From Candidatus Woesearchaeota archaeon (GTDB lineage Archaea > Nanobdellota > Nanobdellia > Woesearchaeales > JACPJR01), in contig JACPJR010000031.1 of the NCBI GenBank assembly GCA_016187565.1, positions 73,796-137,795 on the forward strand: a stretch of DNA of 64,000 bases, given 5' to 3'. The position numbers and the translations under genes are program-made. This document shows positions 1-9,562 of this stretch, piece by piece. Position 1 is the stretch's first letter. Each line of letters begins with the position of its first letter. The notes beneath the pieces are model-generated. The model was not told the DNA's origin. It did not search any database and saw only the letters and a list, made by a program, of their open reading frames with translations.

Positions 1-458
1 GGCTCATCAAAGATAAAAAGACCTTTTGGCTTAAGTACTCGATTAACCTCAAAAAATACGTTAACAATGTCTTTACAATGATGCAGGGATCCGTAGATCA
101 CCACAAAATCGAATGTTTCTTTTGAGAAAGGGATAGCATACGCATCCCCCTGCTTTGGTGTCCAATGTTTCTTTGGAAAATGATCAAGCATTTGTGAAGA
201 AATATCAACACCATACATTTTTCTGGTTTTTTGTGAAAAAAGCTCTGTAAGTGCCCCATGACCACACATCAAGTCTAAACCCATTTTTTCTTGCGGGCGG
301 TTTATCTCTGTAAGAACTTTTTTTCGGAAATCCCTATAGCGAAGCATAAGATAGGTTTTTGTAAACTGGACTTGTGTTCGAGACCCTATATACTGATCGA
401 CATACTTCTTATCTGAAAAATGTTTTTTTTGCCGAAGAGAATCCTGTGGTAGTTTCAT
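1..458 (-). CDS. SAM-dependent class I methyltransferase, 3' end outside window
   Basis: The reading frame starts at the ATG at 458 and is still open at base 1, so the C-terminus is missing. The visible 152 residues contain a class I Rossmann methyltransferase core: motif I DLMCGHGALTE near residue 78, the acidic post-I motif GVDIS, and a motif-II-like YGSLHHC stretch followed by VNRVLKPKG. These features are typical of the UbiE/Methyltransf_11 group. It is divergent from the glycosyltransferase at 623, with about 165 bases between them. The substrate cannot be told from sequence; a sugar or lipid of the adjoining glycan locus is a plausible guess. Confidence 0.85.
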   Translation of the reverse strand, partial: MKLPQDSLRQKKHFSDKKYVDQYIGSRTQVQFTKTYLMLRYRDFRKKVLTEINRPQEKMGLDLMCGHGALTELFSQKTRKMYGVDISSQMLDHFPKKHWTPKQGDAYAIPFSKETFDFVVIYGSLHHCKDIVNVFFEVNRVLKPKGLFIFDE

Positions 459-622
459 TATGCTTGATGCTCCTTGGGACGTACCAGTGATTAGTCTTTT
501 TTATATCTCGTATTTTCGTAAAGAATGTCCTCCTTCTGTAGGTAGATAGACAAAACATTTAAGAACTTTACCCTTTTACTTCGGATTTATTGTCGTCCTT
601 TACTGGAGGGGTTATTACTACT

Positions 623-1513
623 ATGAATCTAAAAAAGCAAATTCAGTTATCTATTATAATCGTAAATTTTAAGGTAAAGGATTTAGTTCTCCAATGCCTT
701 GAATCTATTAAGAAAGAAACTTCTTTTCCTCATGAAATTATTGTTGTTGATAATGCATCATATGATGGTTCTGTTGCAGCTATTCAAGAGCGCTTTCCTC
801 AGGTAAGGATTATTCAAAACACCATTAATAGTGGATTTGCTAGAGCAAATAATCAGGGAATTAACATTGCTAAAGGTTCATACATTCTCTTACTTAACCC
901 GGATACTGAAATCCGTGATCATGCTATTGATAAAGCAGTTGCTTTTATGCAACAGCATCAGGAGATAGGAGCATTAACCGTTAAACTTATGAAACCAAAC
1001 GGACAACTTGACTTAACTTGTCGTGGAGAATTAACGCCAAAACGTGCATTTACGGTTGCCTTTTTAAAAGCTACAGGACTTCAGCGTTTTTTTCCACGGA
1101 ATAAGTCTTTGGTTTCGTACTACCTTCTTGACTTGAATCATCACTCTCCTCAATCAGTTGATAAAATTGCCGGTGCTTTTTTTTTAACGCGAGCAGATGT
1201 ATTAAACAATGTTGGCCTTCTTGATGAACGTTATTTTATGTATGGCGAGGATGTTGACCTCTGCTATCGCTTAAAAAGAAAAGGCTATAAGGTAGTCTAT
1301 TATCCCCATACGTCAGTTATCCATTATGGTGGTGAAAGTAGTAAAAAGATGAGTTATCCGATGATTAAAGAATTTTACCGTTCTATGCAGTTATATCATA
1401 ATAAGTTCTATAGGACTAACATGCTTGGTTATGCAACTCGTTCAGCAGTAATTCATTTTCTGATGTTTGTTGCACTTGCAGGAAATGTCCTGAGAAAAGA
1501 AAAACGTGTTTGA
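623..1513 (+). CDS. GT2 family glycosyltransferase (WbbL/rhamnosyltransferase-like)
   Basis: A GT-A fold inverting glycosyltransferase that probably adds a sugar from a nucleotide donor to a lipid-linked glycan at the inner face of the membrane. Visible motifs are the N-terminal LSIIIVNFKV strand, VDNASYDGS, NSGFARANNQG, the metal-binding region LLLNPDTE, and the acceptor-site motif LLDERYFMYGEDVDLCYR near residue 215. This pattern belongs to COG1216. The frame extends upstream to a TTG at 590, but GGAGGGG at 605-611 sits at normal spacing before the ATG at 623, which I take as the start (296 residues). It opens a run of glycan genes in the same direction and resembles the second GT2 at 5551. 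Confidence 0.9.
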   Translation: MNLKKQIQLSIIIVNFKVKDLVLQCLESIKKETSFPHEIIVVDNASYDGSVAAIQERFPQVRIIQNTINSGFARANNQGINIAKGSYILLLNPDTEIRDHAIDKAVAFMQQHQEIGALTVKLMKPNGQLDLTCRGELTPKRAFTVAFLKATGLQRFFPRNKSLVSYYLLDLNHHSPQSVDKIAGAFFLTRADVLNNVGLLDERYFMYGEDVDLCYRLKRKGYKVVYYPHTSVIHYGGESSKKMSYPMIKEFYRSMQLYHNKFYRTNMLGYATRSAVIHFLMFVALAGNVLRKEKRV

Positions 1514-1536
1514 AAAGATTAATGGAAGAGGTACAG

Positions 1537-2334
1537 ATGATGAGCAACAAGCCAACAAGCATTGCAACTGAGAATAAGAGAGCAGCAGCAGATAAAAAAG
1601 ATCACGCAGATATGAACAAACAGGTAGATAAAGTTATGCATAAAAACGAAGATAGAGAGATGCATAACATCATTAATGTTTTTGATGCTATGGCAAAGGT
1701 CTATGGGGTAGAGGGAAAAGATAAAGGAAATATGCGATTGCAAAATCTCAGAAGGAAAGTAGCTCATGAACTTATCTTTGACGAACTCGTGACGAAAACT
1801 AAGTCTCAATCCCATATTTTAGATGTTGGTTGCGGCAATGGTCTTCTCATGCTGAAGCTTTTGTGTCATCCCTCTGCCCGAGTTATCGGACTCGATTTCT
1901 CAAAATCCATGCTCCAAGAAGCAGATGAACGGCTTAAGGAACAGGGCTTTAAAGATCGCTATGAACTCCATGAAGGTATCTTACAAAAACTTCCTTTTGC
2001 AGACCATACCTTTGACGTCATTGTTTGTGTTGATGTTCTCCATAATCTACCTTCTGCTCATGATGTGAAGGTAAGTATTCAAGAGATGGTACGTGTCTGT
2101 AAGCCATCCGGTGCAATCATTGTTGAGTTTAAAAACAGTATGAACCCTGTGCTCTGGTATAAGTACCATGTCTACGATCAGGAAGCTTTTCCGCATAAAT
2201 GTTATTCTTATAGCACTATTCAAAACTTCTTTCATGCCCATAACTGGAAAATGGCAAAGGCAGTTCCTGTTGGATTTCCTGTTAAGCTTATTGCTCCCTT
2301 ATTGGTTGTCAAGGCAGTTGCCATGCAAAAATAA
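1537..2334 (+). CDS. SAM-dependent methyltransferase (UbiE/Methyltransf_11-like)
   Basis: A class I methyltransferase. Motif I is ILDVGCGNGLLMLKLL, followed by the acidic strand end VIGLDFSKSML, then LPFADHTFDVIVCVDVLHNL and VRVCKPSGAIIVEFKN. About 50 charged residues precede the catalytic core and look disordered. The frame can start at a TTG at 1510 overlapping the previous stop, or at ATG 1522. The ATG pair at 1537/1540 lies just after GGAAGAGGT and is preferred. The next gene starts six bases after the stop, so it is surely co-transcribed with the glycan genes. It probably modifies a sugar or lipid intermediate; the substrate is not evident. Confidence 0.85.
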   Translation: MMSNKPTSIATENKRAAADKKDHADMNKQVDKVMHKNEDREMHNIINVFDAMAKVYGVEGKDKGNMRLQNLRRKVAHELIFDELVTKTKSQSHILDVGCGNGLLMLKLLCHPSARVIGLDFSKSMLQEADERLKEQGFKDRYELHEGILQKLPFADHTFDVIVCVDVLHNLPSAHDVKVSIQEMVRVCKPSGAIIVEFKNSMNPVLWYKYHVYDQEAFPHKCYSYSTIQNFFHAHNWKMAKAVPVGFPVKLIAPLLVVKAVAMQK

Positions 2335-2340
2335 ACAAAA

Positions 2341-3360
2341 ATGAAAGCTGATGCCATTACTGAGAAAGAATGGGATTTGTACATTAAAGCTCATCCTCAA
2401 TCCTGTTTTTTCCATCAGCTCAAATGGAAAGAAGTTCTGCAGCAGACTTTTTCATACACACCATTTTATCTTAGGGCAATTAAGGATGGTACACTTACTG
2501 GTGTGCTACCACTTTTTTTAGTAAAGGATAAGGTAACAGGAACAAAGCTTCTTTCACTTCCGTTCTCAACACAAGCAGGAATGCTCTATGATGATGAAGA
2601 GGCAAAGAACAATTTACTCAAACAGGCACTTACGCTTGCTCGTCAGCATACGGTAAACTATGTTGAATTGCGTCATCTGGCAAATCCTCTTTTGCCGTGG
2701 ACTTCCCGTGCTGTTTACTATACCTTACTCCTTGAGTTGCATTCTGATCCCGAGCTTGTTTGGCGAAAATTCAACAAAAAAGTACGGAATTCAACCAGAA
2801 AGGCTATGCATGAAGGTTTGCGTGTTCAAATAGTCAATGCTCCAGTGCTTATTGAGCAATTTTATAAGGTTTTTGCGATAAATATGCGAGATCTTGGTAC
2901 TCCGGTAGATCGTTTTGTTTTTTTTGCTAATATTGTCAAGGCCTTTCCTGAGGATGTAAAAATTGTTGGTGTCTTTAAAGGAGAACAATACATTGGAGGG
3001 ATAATGCTTTTTTTCTACAAAGACACGGTAAAATCCGAATGGGCTTCTTCATTGCGGGAATATTTTCATCTCTGTCCAAATAATCTTGCGTACTGGGAAG
3101 CGATACAATACGCATGTAAACTAGGGATAAAAACTTTTGATTTTGGCAGAAGTCTTTGGAATGATGGGACTTTTAAGTTTAAGGAGCATTTTGGGGCGAA
3201 GCCTGTCCAGCTTCATTATCATTATCACGTCATAAAAGGGTCTGTTATGGATGTTACCAAGCGAAATATCAAGCGGAAGGTATTTGCAATGTTCTGGAAA
3301 CAACTGCCCCTTTCTGTTGCAAATAAACTAGGGCCGATATTTCGGGAACGATTTCCCTAG
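2341..3360 (+). CDS. FemAB-like / GNAT-fold acyltransferase of a glycan locus
   Basis: This 339-residue protein matches the pattern of FemAB-related acyltransferases (Acetyltransf_6 / peptidoglycan-bridge type): an N-terminal WDLYIKAHPQSCFFHQLKWKEVL segment, a central HLANPLL region, KKVRNSTRKAMHEGL near residue 150, and a C-terminal GNAT half with YIGGIMLFFYKDTVKSEWASS and IKTFDFGRSLWNDGTFKFKEHFG. Relatives in bacterial exosortase loci occur next to a DUF3473 polysaccharide deacetylase, exactly as here. It probably N-acylates an amino sugar or transfers an aminoacyl group during glycan assembly. It starts six bases after the preceding stop. Confidence 0.8.
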   Translation: MKADAITEKEWDLYIKAHPQSCFFHQLKWKEVLQQTFSYTPFYLRAIKDGTLTGVLPLFLVKDKVTGTKLLSLPFSTQAGMLYDDEEAKNNLLKQALTLARQHTVNYVELRHLANPLLPWTSRAVYYTLLLELHSDPELVWRKFNKKVRNSTRKAMHEGLRVQIVNAPVLIEQFYKVFAINMRDLGTPVDRFVFFANIVKAFPEDVKIVGVFKGEQYIGGIMLFFYKDTVKSEWASSLREYFHLCPNNLAYWEAIQYACKLGIKTFDFGRSLWNDGTFKFKEHFGAKPVQLHYHYHVIKGSVMDVTKRNIKRKVFAMFWKQLPLSVANKLGPIFRERFP

Positions 3361-3399
3361 AAACGAGATAATGCACGAAAAAAGAATGAACGATTACCT

Positions 3400-4218
3400 A
3401 TGAAAATAACAAATGCGCTCACCTTTGATCTTGAAGATTGGTTTCAGGTTCAAAACTTACGAATGAGAATCCCTATTCATCAATGGGATAACTATACATT
3501 ACGTGTTGAACAGAGTACTCATGAGATCCTTGACCTTCTTGATCAACACAACACAAAAGCAACCTTTTTTGTTGTTGGATGGGTTGCCGAACGTAAACCA
3601 CAGCTTATTAAAGAGATTCATCAGCGAGGCCACGAAATTGCAAGCCATGGTTATCACCATCAGTCTCTCTTTGAGTTGACACCAAAAGAGTTCAAAGAAG
3701 ATATAAAGCGATCACTTCTTCTGCTCCAGAAAATAACAGGAACACCGGTCATTGGCTATCGAGCACCTAACTACTCGCTTACTCCTGAGACGCTCTGGGC
3801 AGTTGACGAGCTTATTGCACAAGGTATTAAATATGATTGTAGTGTTCTTCCAATGTACAAACCGTATGCAAGTTTTCGTGAATCTTATCGTTATCCGTAC
3901 CTTATTAAAAAAACATTAATAGAGTTCCCTGTTTCTTTTACTCGTATTGGCCTCATCAATATCCCCTTGGGTGGTGCATACTTTCGTATACTGCCGTTGT
4001 GGGTAAGCAAACAAATTATCAATACTACGAATAAGAAAGGTCATGCAGCTGTTTTTTATTTACATCCATGGGAGGTTGATCATGGCCAGCCACGCGTTTC
4101 TATGAGTTTGTGGAGGGAATTTAGGCAGTATACAGGCTTGGCTCACACCAAAAAAAAATTGCGTGAACTCTTGAGGGAATTTACCTTTTCTTCAATGCGT
4201 GGGGTTCTTCATCTATGA
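3400..4218 (+). CDS. Polysaccharide deacetylase, NodB domain with DUF3473-type C-terminus
   Basis: A carbohydrate esterase family 4 enzyme predicted to remove N-acetyl groups from amino sugars. The NodB motifs are present: TFDLEDW near residue 8 with the catalytic Asp, ATFFVVGWVAE, the metal-binding SHGYHHQSL (two His), and GYRAPNYSLT. The C-terminal PLGGAYFRILP and FYLHPWEVD segments belong to the DUF3473 type found in bacterial exosortase (XrtA) loci. The length of 272 residues is normal for that group. It has no signal peptide, suggesting action on a lipid-linked intermediate inside the cell. The next gene overlaps its stop by four bases (ATGA). Confidence 0.9.
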   Translation: MKITNALTFDLEDWFQVQNLRMRIPIHQWDNYTLRVEQSTHEILDLLDQHNTKATFFVVGWVAERKPQLIKEIHQRGHEIASHGYHHQSLFELTPKEFKEDIKRSLLLLQKITGTPVIGYRAPNYSLTPETLWAVDELIAQGIKYDCSVLPMYKPYASFRESYRYPYLIKKTLIEFPVSFTRIGLINIPLGGAYFRILPLWVSKQIINTTNKKGHAAVFYLHPWEVDHGQPRVSMSLWREFRQYTGLAHTKKKLRELLREFTFSSMRGVLHL

Positions 4219-5564
4219 GTAAAAAGAGCACAACAAAAACAACAGAAACAGTCAAAATGTCAGGTCAAAAGTCAGATAAAAAAACATCAAGTTATTTTCC
4301 GAATCGCTTCTTTCAGCTAGTGACTCTTTTTGTGGTTTTATTCATTCCTTTACTTCCTAAGATTCCGCTTATTCGTGTTACGAATTCACCAACGCCTGTT
4401 CGTCTTGAAGATTTTCTTCTTGTGCTTATTGTTATTTGGTGGCTTTTCACGTGTTTTACGTATAAGCCTCTACGGATGCATCTCGCAAAAACAGTAAAGG
4501 GGAAAATAGCGGTACTTGTCTCGCTTTATCTAGGGTTTATGTTGCTGACAACGGTTTACAATGCAAACCAAGAGACAATTTCATGGCTCTTTGGCATACT
4601 TTTTTTTCTTCGACAGGTTGAGTATGTCCTTATCTTCTTTATTGTTCGAAGTGTGGTACGTGACAGAGACGATCTGCTTTTCTTTGCCCGCCTCTTGGTT
4701 ATTGCAGTAATGCTTGTCAGCGTTTTAGCCATATTACAGCAACTTGGTGCTTTAGATTGGATGTTTCAGTACACGCAACGCAATGATTATACGCAGTCTG
4801 ATTACTACAAGCACGAGCTTTCGAGTACGTTTGATGGGAATTACGATCTTGGCCTGTATCTTGTTATCTCGCTGGCAATCCTTTTGAATATTATTTTTGA
4901 TCGAAAAAAATATGACATAGGCATTCCTCAGAAGCTAATAATAGTTGTTTTTTTTCTTGGTCTTTACGTTCTTATTGCTGCACAGGCATTTATGCCTTAT
5001 GTGAGTATGGCCATTGTTCTTCTGCTTTTTGGTATTTTCAGACAACATAAGCTTCTTGTGCTAGGTTTTGTTTTATTACTGGTTATCCTTCCTATATTTT
5101 ATGTATTTTATCAGCGAGAAGAACAAAAAGGAGAAGCAAGTTTCTTTTATGAACAAAAGATCCGTTTATCTGAAACACTCCGGCAACGTTTTGAAGTAAA
5201 TTGGCCAAAGGCCTATCATGCTTTCCAAAAGAATGTTTTTATTGGAAGTGGACTGTCCTCAGTAGGGTTTGGCATTGATGGTAATTATGTCCGGGTTTTG
5301 GGAGAGGGTGGTATCATTGGTTTGTTGTTATTCCTTCTTTTCCTTATTTCGCTTGCTACCACGCACGCTATGGCCTCGTTCCATCACCAAGATCCACTGC
5401 TCAAGAGCCTTTTTTTCGGCTTTTTTCTTGCAACCATTGCTGTTATGGTAAATGCTCTTTTTACTGATGCCTTTATCTCATCAAAAATTGCCTATACCTT
5501 TTGGTATCTTGCTGCGCTTGGCACCTTTTTTTTCCGAGGGAGGAATGAACATGCACTCTCGTAG
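4215..5564 (+). CDS. O-antigen ligase / Wzy-like polytopic membrane protein
   Basis: A 449-residue integral membrane protein with roughly ten to twelve hydrophobic segments after a charged 30-residue N-terminus. It has the architecture of the O-antigen ligase/polymerase family (Wzy_C): a large extracytoplasmic loop (about residues 180-220, rich in Tyr, Asp and His) and a re-entrant motif ENVFIGSGLSSVGFG-like, here FQKNVFIGSGLSSVGFG near residue 340, followed by DGNYVRVLGEGGIIGLLLF, which is characteristic of the family. It would polymerise or transfer the lipid-linked glycan outside the cell. It is translationally coupled to the deacetylase before it, and its end overlaps the next GT2 gene. 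Confidence 0.85.
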   Translation: MSKKSTTKTTETVKMSGQKSDKKTSSYFPNRFFQLVTLFVVLFIPLLPKIPLIRVTNSPTPVRLEDFLLVLIVIWWLFTCFTYKPLRMHLAKTVKGKIAVLVSLYLGFMLLTTVYNANQETISWLFGILFFLRQVEYVLIFFIVRSVVRDRDDLLFFARLLVIAVMLVSVLAILQQLGALDWMFQYTQRNDYTQSDYYKHELSSTFDGNYDLGLYLVISLAILLNIIFDRKKYDIGIPQKLIIVVFFLGLYVLIAAQAFMPYVSMAIVLLLFGIFRQHKLLVLGFVLLLVILPIFYVFYQREEQKGEASFFYEQKIRLSETLRQRFEVNWPKAYHAFQKNVFIGSGLSSVGFGIDGNYVRVLGEGGIIGLLLFLLFLISLATTHAMASFHHQDPLLKSLFFGFFLATIAVMVNALFTDAFISSKIAYTFWYLAALGTFFFRGRNEHALS

Positions 5565-6456
5565 CACTAGCATCCCGATCCTTTCAATTATTATTGTGAA
5601 TTATAATGTAAAGTACCTTTTACGTGATTGTATCTACTCTATCCTTGCTGATACTAAAAACATGAACATTGAAATTATTGTGGTTGATAACAATTCGAAG
5701 GATGATTCACTTTCCATGCTGAACCGTGAATTCCCTGACGTAATCACTATTACTAATCACCATAATGTTGGATTTGCCACTGCAAACAATCAAGCTATAC
5801 GCATGGCTAGAGGTAAGTACCTTCTGTTGCTTAATCCTGATACACGGGTCTTACCGGGTTGTTTACCCGAAATGGTTTCTTTTATGGATAAAAATTCCCC
5901 TATAGGAATGGCTGGTTGTAAAATCTTGAATATCGATGGAACATTACAGCCAGCGTGCAGAAGATCAATCCCAAATCCACGCATAGCGTTTTATAAGGTT
6001 GTAGGATTAAGTTCTCTTTTTCCGAAAAGCAAAATATTTTCACGATATAATGTTGGCTATCTTGATCCAGACGAAGGTTCAGCAGTTGAGGCTATCTCTG
6101 GCTCTTTTATGTTTGTCCGGAAAAGTGTGGTAGATGAGGTAGGTATGCTCGATGAGCGCTTTTTTATGTACGGAGAGGATTTGGATTGGTGTTATCGGTT
6201 CTTAAAAAAAGGATACGGCATCTACTATAATCCTAAGGCCCAGATAATCCATTATAAAGGTGAGAGCAGTAAAAAGAACAAGCTTTTGTACATTCGATGC
6301 TTCCATGAAGCAATGGTTCTCTTTTATCAAAAACATTACCATTCTAATGTTTTTCTGACGTCAACTATCCGACTTGTTATTCTAGCAAGCATGTATGCAA
6401 GACTTGCATTCCACAACATCTACCAACCAAAGCAGTTCCTCACCAGTCACCTCTAG
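5551..6456 (+). CDS. GT2 family glycosyltransferase, paralogue of the gene at 623
   Basis: A second COG1216-type glycosyltransferase with ILSIIIVNYNVKYLL, VDNNSKDDSL, HNVGFATANNQAI, LLLNPDTRV and LDERFFMYGEDLDWCYRFLKKGY. It is clearly homologous over its full length to the 623-1513 product, so the locus carries a duplicated transferase that may act on successive sugars. The frame extends to 5452, but GAGGGAGG at 5536-5543 is seven bases before the ATG at 5551; that start gives 301 residues and overlaps the ligase gene by 14 bases. It is the last gene of the first forward glycan operon. Confidence 0.9.
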   Translation: MHSRSTSIPILSIIIVNYNVKYLLRDCIYSILADTKNMNIEIIVVDNNSKDDSLSMLNREFPDVITITNHHNVGFATANNQAIRMARGKYLLLLNPDTRVLPGCLPEMVSFMDKNSPIGMAGCKILNIDGTLQPACRRSIPNPRIAFYKVVGLSSLFPKSKIFSRYNVGYLDPDEGSAVEAISGSFMFVRKSVVDEVGMLDERFFMYGEDLDWCYRFLKKGYGIYYNPKAQIIHYKGESSKKNKLLYIRCFHEAMVLFYQKHYHSNVFLTSTIRLVILASMYARLAFHNIYQPKQFLTSHL

Positions 6457-6465
6457 CTAAAAAAC

Positions 6466-7863
6466 TCATTCAGCGAATCCAATAATTTTGCCCTGGAGAT
6501 CAATGCTTGTAAGGTCGAGAAGAATTTCCTCGTCAATTTTTACCTTATTGTTGTGAAACAAAAGATCAGAGCCAACATCCTCTGACCAGATCTTTACGGT
6601 TAGAATAATATCTCGATTAATTGGATTTTGTTTCTCATACACTTCTCCACTGTCTGTAATGACAACCATCTTTGCAGGTCGTATATCTTTGTTTATGATT
6701 TCTGCAGTTACTCTTTTCTCATTGTTAAGTTCTTTATCCCCTATATTGATGCTTTCTGCAACCCAAGGAGCAACATTGTACACACCTAAGAGAATTTCTT
6801 TTTCGACTAGTTTTTTGGATTGTGGATGAATAGTAACAACCTTTCCGCTGAGGTCGATTTGTTGCGTGATAATATGAAGCGTTGATCCAAGCTTCAATCG
6901 TTCGTCAAGAAAATAGAGATCATTTCCGATCTTTCGTGTTTGGAGTGCAACCGTCATAAAGACGTTTTTGTTGACGCCAGGCAGCGGAGAGGTCTCGAAA
7001 TCAATAATGCGTGCAATCTCTTCTCCAAGATAACTGGTCATGACATCATTAGTTTCAATTGCTTTGATAACTTCCAAAGGAACATTCGTTATTCTAATAT
7101 CAACAATTGTTTTATTACTGAGATTTCTTCGTTGATCGTTTACTGCAAGTACTTCTCCTTCGAGTACTACATTTTGAAGATTAAGAAAGATCGGAGCTTT
7201 TGCTTTGATCGGGCTATTCTTAAAAAAGAGTTCTCCATTCACATCTTCCACAAGTATTTTTGCGTCAATAATAACATCACCCTCTTCGTCCCCTTCAAAG
7301 GTGGTAAAATCAAAAATCTCTGCAAGGGTTTGCCCTTTGTTGTTTTTTTCAATGCCAGCATTAGCGAGTGCTTCGGTGATGCGGATAGGCTGGTTCCGAG
7401 CAATGAAGGTTACATAGGTTAATACCGCATTTCTTTTAATAGATGACTCCTCAACGAGATCTATCTTGGAGATAAGTCCATCAAGCGTTAGTTGTTCTGT
7501 CTTGATTTGTATGGTGCCTCCTACTCTGAGCTCTCCACTTTTAAAAAAGAGTTTGTCATCTTTTTCCTCTACCCTAAGCTTTGCACGAATTAATGCCTTA
7601 TGTTCAATATTTGATGTTGCATAATGATAAACATCAGTGAGGTTTGCAAGCATTACGCCTCTTACATATTCAGCATCTCCAATGGAGATCTGTTGTGCTA
7701 GCCAGCTTGGCATTGCTTTGGTTTCAAATTCTACATACACCCATTGGGCTTCCTTCCCAAAGAAAGCGAATTTTATGACAACAGCAAGAACAAAGACAAG
7801 GAAGAGGATCACGAAAATATCAAATATATTAAATTTTGTTGTTGTTCTTGTTTGCTCCTGCAT
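6466..7863 (-). CDS. Membrane-anchored protein with four DUF4330-like repeats
   Basis: The protein has a short cytoplasmic N-terminus, one membrane segment (FNIFDIFVILFLVFVLAVVIKF, beginning near residue 11, split here only as a description) and a long extracytoplasmic part. That part can be divided by eye into four repeats of about 105 residues. Each holds a [VL]xVEDxxxxLFF-type strand, a KVGxxIxL-type strand and an LxGxIxxI-type strand. The pattern resembles the DUF4330 family, which has a similar N-terminal helix but usually one domain. I chose ATG 7863 because the frame above it (to GTG 7920) would place hydrophobic and basic residues before the anchor. Function unknown. It is convergent with the GT2 gene and divergent from 7937. 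Confidence 0.65.
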   Translation of the reverse strand: MQEQTRTTTKFNIFDIFVILFLVFVLAVVIKFAFFGKEAQWVYVEFETKAMPSWLAQQISIGDAEYVRGVMLANLTDVYHYATSNIEHKALIRAKLRVEEKDDKLFFKSGELRVGGTIQIKTEQLTLDGLISKIDLVEESSIKRNAVLTYVTFIARNQPIRITEALANAGIEKNNKGQTLAEIFDFTTFEGDEEGDVIIDAKILVEDVNGELFFKNSPIKAKAPIFLNLQNVVLEGEVLAVNDQRRNLSNKTIVDIRITNVPLEVIKAIETNDVMTSYLGEEIARIIDFETSPLPGVNKNVFMTVALQTRKIGNDLYFLDERLKLGSTLHIITQQIDLSGKVVTIHPQSKKLVEKEILLGVYNVAPWVAESINIGDKELNNEKRVTAEIINKDIRPAKMVVITDSGEVYEKQNPINRDIILTVKIWSEDVGSDLLFHNNKVKIDEEILLDLTSIDLQGKIIGFAE

Positions 7864-7936
7864 ATAGGCGAGGAATCTGTTAGGGTATTTATGTATTGCG
7901 AAAATAATATAAATTAACACGGGTCTCTAGTTGACC

Positions 7937-9475
7937 ATGTACTACTCTAAAGTCGTTTCTCTTCTGGAGATGGTCCTTGTCGTCTTTGGTGTAAGCATGC
8001 TTTTCCTCGTTATTTTTCTTCCTCATCAGAATCAAATGCCGCAACACGTAGATTCTTGGATCCTGCTGAGCAGCGTTAGACAGATCATCCAGGGAGAATG
8101 GGTAAGCAATCGAGAGCCATTTACTGATACGGTTTCTTCATATCCAAAAGGATCGTATGTATATGTTGCTCTTATAACGATGTTGACGGGGTTAGATGAA
8201 CTTCAGGTGGAACAGCTCCTTCCGGGAGTGATTTTTGTTGTTATTGGGCTTCTTCAGTATGCACTTGCTTTACGGCTTTTTCAAAATCGCATTATTGCCG
8301 TGCTCTCGCTCTTTTTTACCCTTTTGGTTATCAGTAATATGGCAATGCTGGGGCCATTTTATCTGGTACCTATAAGCTTCGGTGTTGTTTTGTTTCTCCT
8401 TTTTTTGTACCTTCTTGCTGCAGATCGTCTTTTGTTAGCATTGTTCGTTTACTTTTCCATTGCACTTACGCATCTCAGCACAGCAATTCTTGCAACCATT
8501 GTTTTGCTCTTTTACTTTCTCTTAACCCACCACCGAAAGCACATACTTTACTTATTTTTCTTTTTTCTTATTGCGTTATTTGGGTTTTTGAGTCTGCGTA
8601 TTACTGCCTTCTCGCAACTATTTTCAGGACAATTTTTTGCATTGTTTTTCCAGCAGGTCTCTGTTTTTTTTACCTATCTTTTTATTTACCCACTTGAGAA
8701 ACCCTTTATTAATTTTTCAATACAATTAACCTCTATTTTTTTCTTTTTCATTGCTGTTGGGCTCTTTTTTATTTGTGTTGCTGAAAAAAAAGCATTAAAA
8801 ATCATTATTCCCTTGATAACCTTGTTAGCATTGGATTTATACCTCTTTTGGTCTACTGAAACAGGATATATTCTTCCTTATCGACGCGTACTTTTTGCAT
8901 TGTTTCTCTTCATGCCACTTTTTGTATCCTATGGCTTGTTTAAAGTGGTTGACCTTGTTTCTCGAACTTTTCTTCTGATTACACCAAATACATTGACAAG
9001 AATTATACACTACTCTCGTATCCTTTTTGTTCCTCTCCTGCTTATCTTGGTTCCTAAGGCTATTTCTATCAACATGAATGCACATCCTTCGATGATTTGG
9101 GTTGGACCAGAGGAACATGAGTTGTTTAAAACCTTTGGTGAGCAGTACCCCGGCTCCTATGTTTTGACTGATCATCTTGAAGCGTTTTCCTTGCCTTATT
9201 ATAACCTTAAGCCAATTATGATTAGTCCTTTCCATGTTGGTGATAGCAGCAGTTTCAATACCCTTTTTTTTCCCTATATTAACCGGGATGGTGACACTAT
9301 TGCGTCAGTATTTGCCAAAAACACGAGCTACAATTTTGTTTATTATTATGATATCTTTCATGCGTCTCAATTTTTTCCTGTCGCGGAGTACAGTAATCTG
9401 TACATTTATCAGTACAACCGGAGTATAGGTAATATCACGCCTCCACAGAAGCCAGAAACTACTACCCTGAACTGA
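7937..9475 (+). CDS. Polytopic membrane protein, probable GT-C type glycosyltransferase
   Basis: A 512-residue protein with about ten to eleven transmembrane segments. After the first segment comes an extracytoplasmic loop with HVDSWILLSSVRQII and EPFTDTVSSYPKGSY; an acidic residue in the first loop and a following Ser/Tyr-rich loop are usual in GT-C glycosyltransferases that use polyprenyl-phosphate sugars. The C-terminal 120 residues (from VGPEEHELFKTF) look like a soluble extracellular domain. I do not recognise a specific family. ATG 7937 is used rather than TTG 7931. It is divergent from the DUF4330-like gene with 73 bases between them, and leads into the phosphotransferase gene. Confidence 0.6.
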   Translation: MYYSKVVSLLEMVLVVFGVSMLFLVIFLPHQNQMPQHVDSWILLSSVRQIIQGEWVSNREPFTDTVSSYPKGSYVYVALITMLTGLDELQVEQLLPGVIFVVIGLLQYALALRLFQNRIIAVLSLFFTLLVISNMAMLGPFYLVPISFGVVLFLLFLYLLAADRLLLALFVYFSIALTHLSTAILATIVLLFYFLLTHHRKHILYLFFFFLIALFGFLSLRITAFSQLFSGQFFALFFQQVSVFFTYLFIYPLEKPFINFSIQLTSIFFFFIAVGLFFICVAEKKALKIIIPLITLLALDLYLFWSTETGYILPYRRVLFALFLFMPLFVSYGLFKVVDLVSRTFLLITPNTLTRIIHYSRILFVPLLLILVPKAISINMNAHPSMIWVGPEEHELFKTFGEQYPGSYVLTDHLEAFSLPYYNLKPIMISPFHVGDSSSFNTLFFPYINRDGDTIASVFAKNTSYNFVYYYDIFHASQFFPVAEYSNLYIYQYNRSIGNITPPQKPETTTLN

Positions 9476-9562
9476 AAACAGCACAGAAAATATTCCGCCT
9501 CACTGATGCTTCAGCCATTGCATTGACTTCCTCTTCTTACCATCATTTTATTTAGCGTTATC

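Noticed and set aside
370-392. GTTCGAGACC resembling a tRNA T-loop
   Set aside because: It lies in the coding sequence of the methyltransferase and no acceptor or anticodon arm can be drawn around it.
6940-7422. 160-codon forward frame inside the DUF4330-like gene
   Set aside because: Antisense shadow of a frame with clear repeats; no promoter or ribosome site.
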